From: Acrocarpospora macrocephala
GTDB lineage: Bacteria > Actinomycetota > Actinomycetes > Streptosporangiales > Streptosporangiaceae
Direction: 5' to 3'
Assembly (NCBI RefSeq): GCF_009687865.1
Contig: NZ_BLAE01000030.1
Coordinates: 1-64,000 of the forward strand
Length of the DNA: 64,000 nt
Each line of letters starts with the position of its first letter. The stretch's first letter is position 1. This document shows, in pieces, positions 61,412-64,000 of the stretch. The position numbers and the translations under genes were made by a program. The notes below the pieces were generated by a model. It ran no database searches and was not told the DNA's origin. It saw only the letters and a list, made by a program, of their open reading frames with translations.

Positions 61412-63358
61412 ATGGCCGTGCTGCAATTCGCCCTGCTGGGACTGGGTCTTGGCGGCGCCTACGCGCTGCTGGCCCTGGGCCTGGTGACGATCTACCGGGG
61501 GACGGGGGTCCTCAACTTCTCCCAGGGCGCGGTCGCCATGATCTGCGCGTACGTGTTCTTCGCGCTCCGCGACGGCCTGCGCCTGTCCACCGCCGGCGCG
61601 GCGCTGCTCGCGGCGGCGTTCGCGGTGGTGCTGGGGCTGGCGTTCTACCTGCTGGTCATGCGGCAGTTGCGCAACTCGCCGGTGCTCGCCAGGATCATCG
61701 CCACGCTGGCGCTGCTCCTGCTGCTCCAGGGCCTGGCGATGCTGCTGTTCGACGTGCAGACCAGGACCCCGGTCTCGGTGGTTCCCGCCACGCCGGTCGA
61801 CCTCCTCGGCATCGCGATACCAATGGATCGCCTCATCCTCGCCGGGGTGGCCGTGGTCCTGGCGGTGGCCCTCTCGCTGGTCTCCCGCCGGACCAGGATC
61901 GGCCTGGCGGTCCGGGCGATCTCCGACAGCGAGAAGGGCGCCTCGCTCAGCGGCCTTTCGCCGGTGCTCATCGGCGCGCTCACCTGGGCGGTGGGCTTCG
62001 TGCTCGCGGCGGTGGCCGGGGTGATGCTGAGCCCCATCGCCGGTCTGGACGCCAAGGCGCTGACGTTGCTGGTGGTGCCCGTCTTCGCCGCCGCCCTGAT
62101 CGCCAGGTTCACCTCCTTCGGGGTGGCGGTCGCGGCCGGTCTCGGTCTCGGCATGGTGGAGTCGGCGCTGCAGCTGGTCACCGATGCCGAGGGCGCCTGG
62201 TACACCTGGCTCTGGACCGGTCCCGGGCGCTCCCAGGCGCTCCCCGCGCTGGTGGTCATCATCGCGATGATCTTCTCTGGCCGCCTGCTGCCCGCCAGGG
62301 GCGAGGTGGTCCGGGGCCGCCTCCCGATCAGCCCTCCCCCGCGTTACCGGGTGGCCGGGCCGATCATCGCCCTGGCGGCGGGCCTGGCGTTCATCTTCTC
62401 CGTCCGCCCCTCCTGGCTGTCGGCCGGGGTGGTGACCCTCGCCGGAGTCATGATCGCCCTGTCGGCGGTGCTGGTGACCGGGTTCATCGGCCAGATCTCC
62501 CTGGCCCAGGTCGCCTTCGCCGGGACCGGCGGCATGCTGACGGCCCTGCTCTCCAGCGCCGGCCTGCCGTTCTTGCTGGTGCTCCCGCTCAGCGGCTTGG
62601 TCGCCGCCCTGCTGGGGCTGCTGGCAGGCCTGCCCTCGCTCCGGGTTCGCGGGCCGAGCCTGGCGCTGGTGACACTGAGCGCCGCGTACATCTGCCAGGT
62701 CGCGGTCTTCTCCGACGGCCGCCTGCTCGGCGGCCAGGGCTACAACCGGGTGGCCTCTCCCGCCCTCTTCGGCCTGGAACTCGGCGGCACCGGGTTCGCC
62801 GTGGTCACCCTGGTGATCGTCATCGTGACGGGCAGCCTGGTCGCGGCGCTGCGGGTCTCCACGTTCGGCAGGCGCGCCCTGGCCGTACGGGAGAACGAGG
62901 CCGCGGCCGCCGCGGCGGGCATCGACATCAAGCGGTTCAAGCTGGCCGCCTTCACCCTGTCGGCGTTCGTGGCCGGCGTCGGCGGCTCCCTGCTGGGCTA
63001 CCAGGCGAACGTCTTCGCCTTCGAACGGTTCACGATCTTCGAGTCGCTGCACGTGATCGCCATGGCCTACATCGGCGGCATCGGCATGGTCAGCGGCGCC
63101 CTGTTCGCCGGTCTCGGCGCCAGCGGAGGCCTGTTCTCCCAGCTGCTCGCGACCTGGGGGGCCGACTCCTACCAGCTGGTCATCGCCGGTGGCGCCCTGC
63201 TGCTGGCCGTCCAGCTGCACCCCGACGGCATGGCCGCCACCCTGCACACCATCCGGGAACGCCGGGGCCGGCGCTCCTCGCCCGCCCCCGCCGCCGCACC
63301 CCCCGACGACGGCAAGGACCGGTCCGCACCGGCCGAGCCGTCGGTACCAGTGAAATGA
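61412..63358 (+). CDS. Branched-chain amino acid-type ABC permease, LivH-LivM fusion
   Basis: A 648-residue permease in which a LivH-like half (to about 310; LLGLGLGGAYALLALGLVTI) is fused to a LivM-like half (FIGQISLAQVAFAGTGGMLT, RRALAVRENEAAAAAAGID, YIGGIGMVSGALFAGLG). ATG 61412 with GGAGG 11 nt upstream. A polar C-terminal tail rich in Ala/Pro follows. LivG and LivF ATPases are not in view. The HAAT-type importer carries aliphatic acids as well as amino acids, so it may supply the pathway. Confidence 0.9.
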   Translation: MAVLQFALLGLGLGGAYALLALGLVTIYRGTGVLNFSQGAVAMICAYVFFALRDGLRLSTAGAALLAAAFAVVLGLAFYLLVMRQLRNSPVLARIIATLALLLLLQGLAMLLFDVQTRTPVSVVPATPVDLLGIAIPMDRLILAGVAVVLAVALSLVSRRTRIGLAVRAISDSEKGASLSGLSPVLIGALTWAVGFVLAAVAGVMLSPIAGLDAKALTLLVVPVFAAALIARFTSFGVAVAAGLGLGMVESALQLVTDAEGAWYTWLWTGPGRSQALPALVVIIAMIFSGRLLPARGEVVRGRLPISPPPRYRVAGPIIALAAGLAFIFSVRPSWLSAGVVTLAGVMIALSAVLVTGFIGQISLAQVAFAGTGGMLTALLSSAGLPFLLVLPLSGLVAALLGLLAGLPSLRVRGPSLALVTLSAAYICQVAVFSDGRLLGGQGYNRVASPALFGLELGGTGFAVVTLVIVIVTGSLVAALRVSTFGRRALAVRENEAAAAAAGIDIKRFKLAAFTLSAFVAGVGGSLLGYQANVFAFERFTIFESLHVIAMAYIGGIGMVSGALFAGLGASGGLFSQLLATWGADSYQLVIAGGALLLAVQLHPDGMAATLHTIRERRGRRSSPAPAAAPPDDGKDRSAPAEPSVPVK

Positions 63359-63374
63359 CAAGGAGCGAAGCCCC

Positions 63375-64000
63375 ATGAGCACGAGAATCCGCCCCAAGGT
63401 CCTCATGGCCGGCACCGCCGTGCTGGCACTCGTCCTGGCCGGGTGTGGCGGTGGGGACTCCGCCGGCACCAGCGCCGGCACCGGCGGTCTCAAAGGCGAC
63501 CCGATCAAGCTCGGGTCCATCCTGACCATCACCAACCCCGCCTGGAGCAACGGTTCGGTGAAGACCGTCAACGAGGCCTGGGCGGCCCACATCAACGGCG
63601 ATCTCGGCGGCATCGGGGGCCGCCCGGTCGTGGTGGAGAGCTGCGACGACCACGGCGACCCGGCCAAGACCTCCCAGTGCCTGAACAACCTGATCGACTC
63701 GGGCGTGGTCGCCCTGGTCAACAACTCCTCGCTGGCCTTCGGCGCCAACGCGCTGCCCGCCATGGAGAAGGCCGGGATCGTCAACATCGGCGGGTGGCCG
63801 GTGACCGCCGACGAGTACCGCAGCCCGTACAACTTCCCGGCCACCCCGGGAGCGGCGGGCTCCTACCCGGGCCTGGCGGTGTACTTCGCCGCCACCGGCG
63901 CCAAGAAGCTCGCGGTCGCCTACAGCAACACCCCCTCCGGGCAGCTGGTCGGCCAGGCCCTGAAGAAGCAGTGGGAGACCCTGGGCGGCACCGGCTACTT
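63375..64000 (+). CDS. ABC substrate-binding lipoprotein, LivK-like (cut by right edge)
   Basis: The first 208 residues of a periplasmic-binding-fold type 1 protein. Signal peptide with lipobox LVLAGC (Cys about 24), then PIKLGSILTITNPAW, INGDLGGIGGRPVVVESCDD, HGDPAKTSQCLNNLIDSG and VAYSNTPSGQLVGQAL. ATG 63375 with AAGGAG; it follows the LivHM fusion by 16 bp and continues past the window. Confidence 0.9.
   Translation, partial: MSTRIRPKVLMAGTAVLALVLAGCGGGDSAGTSAGTGGLKGDPIKLGSILTITNPAWSNGSVKTVNEAWAAHINGDLGGIGGRPVVVESCDDHGDPAKTSQCLNNLIDSGVVALVNNSSLAFGANALPAMEKAGIVNIGGWPVTADEYRSPYNFPATPGAAGSYPGLAVYFAATGAKKLAVAYSNTPSGQLVGQALKKQWETLGGTGY

Noticed and set aside
61271-63844. 857-residue open frame on the minus strand
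   Set aside because: It is antisense to the LivHM fusion and the LivK-like gene, has low-complexity Arg/Gly/Gln composition and no recognisable domain. High GC keeps such shadow frames open.

Overview
The window is high-GC, densely packed DNA with GTG/TTG starts, GTGA/ATGA gene overlaps and F420-type enzymes. There are also MmyB-like, DUF1707 and WYL regulators and many leaderless-looking promoters. This points to a filamentous actinomycete; Streptosporangiales such as Nonomuraea or Streptosporangium is my best guess, but the sequence alone does not prove the genus. I see no rRNA, tRNA or CRISPR.

Layout. 0-11 kb: a partial Rox-like flavin monooxygenase preceded by a leader peptide and a start-sequestering hairpin; a WYL regulator; two DNA-glycosylase-type genes; a questin-oxidase-like gene with a frameshifted LuxR/ATPase regulator; a Clp_N/HTH pair divergent from a flavin monooxygenase across a perfect 19-bp inverted repeat; a zinc alcohol dehydrogenase. 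11-18 kb: a large secreted SGNH/FG-GAP protein and a sugar ABC importer (binding protein plus two permeases) with palindromic operators. 18-20 kb: small regulator operons and a MarR-controlled F420-type pair whose first gene is internally deleted. 20-31 kb: a mosaic region with an erythromycin-esterase homologue, a 3.7-kb Tn3-family transposon carrying an aldo/keto reductase and its regulator, three copies of a dispersed repeat, an EamA transporter/XRE-cupin pair, wrecked siderophore-type genes and an epimerase. 31-38 kb: a DUF1707 protein, a TetR/monooxygenase pair, a VOC protein and a three-subunit molybdenum hydroxylase.

38-64 kb (the right 40%) is one catabolic island: acyl-CoA ligases, acyl-CoA dehydrogenase, three crotonase-fold enzymes, four SDRs, two MDR dehydrogenases, a phosphotransferase/DUF6285 pair, a B12-dependent acyl-CoA mutase in two subunits with its MeaB chaperone, an IpdAB-like CoA-transferase pair, and two ABC import systems. 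Ten copies of one palindrome, close to TTTACGTTCAACGTAAA, sit in front of nearly every transcription unit of this island and were seen nowhere else in the window. The regulator is not in the window. The reading is a single regulon that imports an acid, activates it to a CoA thioester, beta-oxidises it and rearranges its carbon skeleton. The mutase lacks the methylmalonyl-CoA carboxylate-binding residues, so the substrate is probably a non-dicarboxylic branched acyl-CoA. This island is the strongest candidate for an undescribed system.
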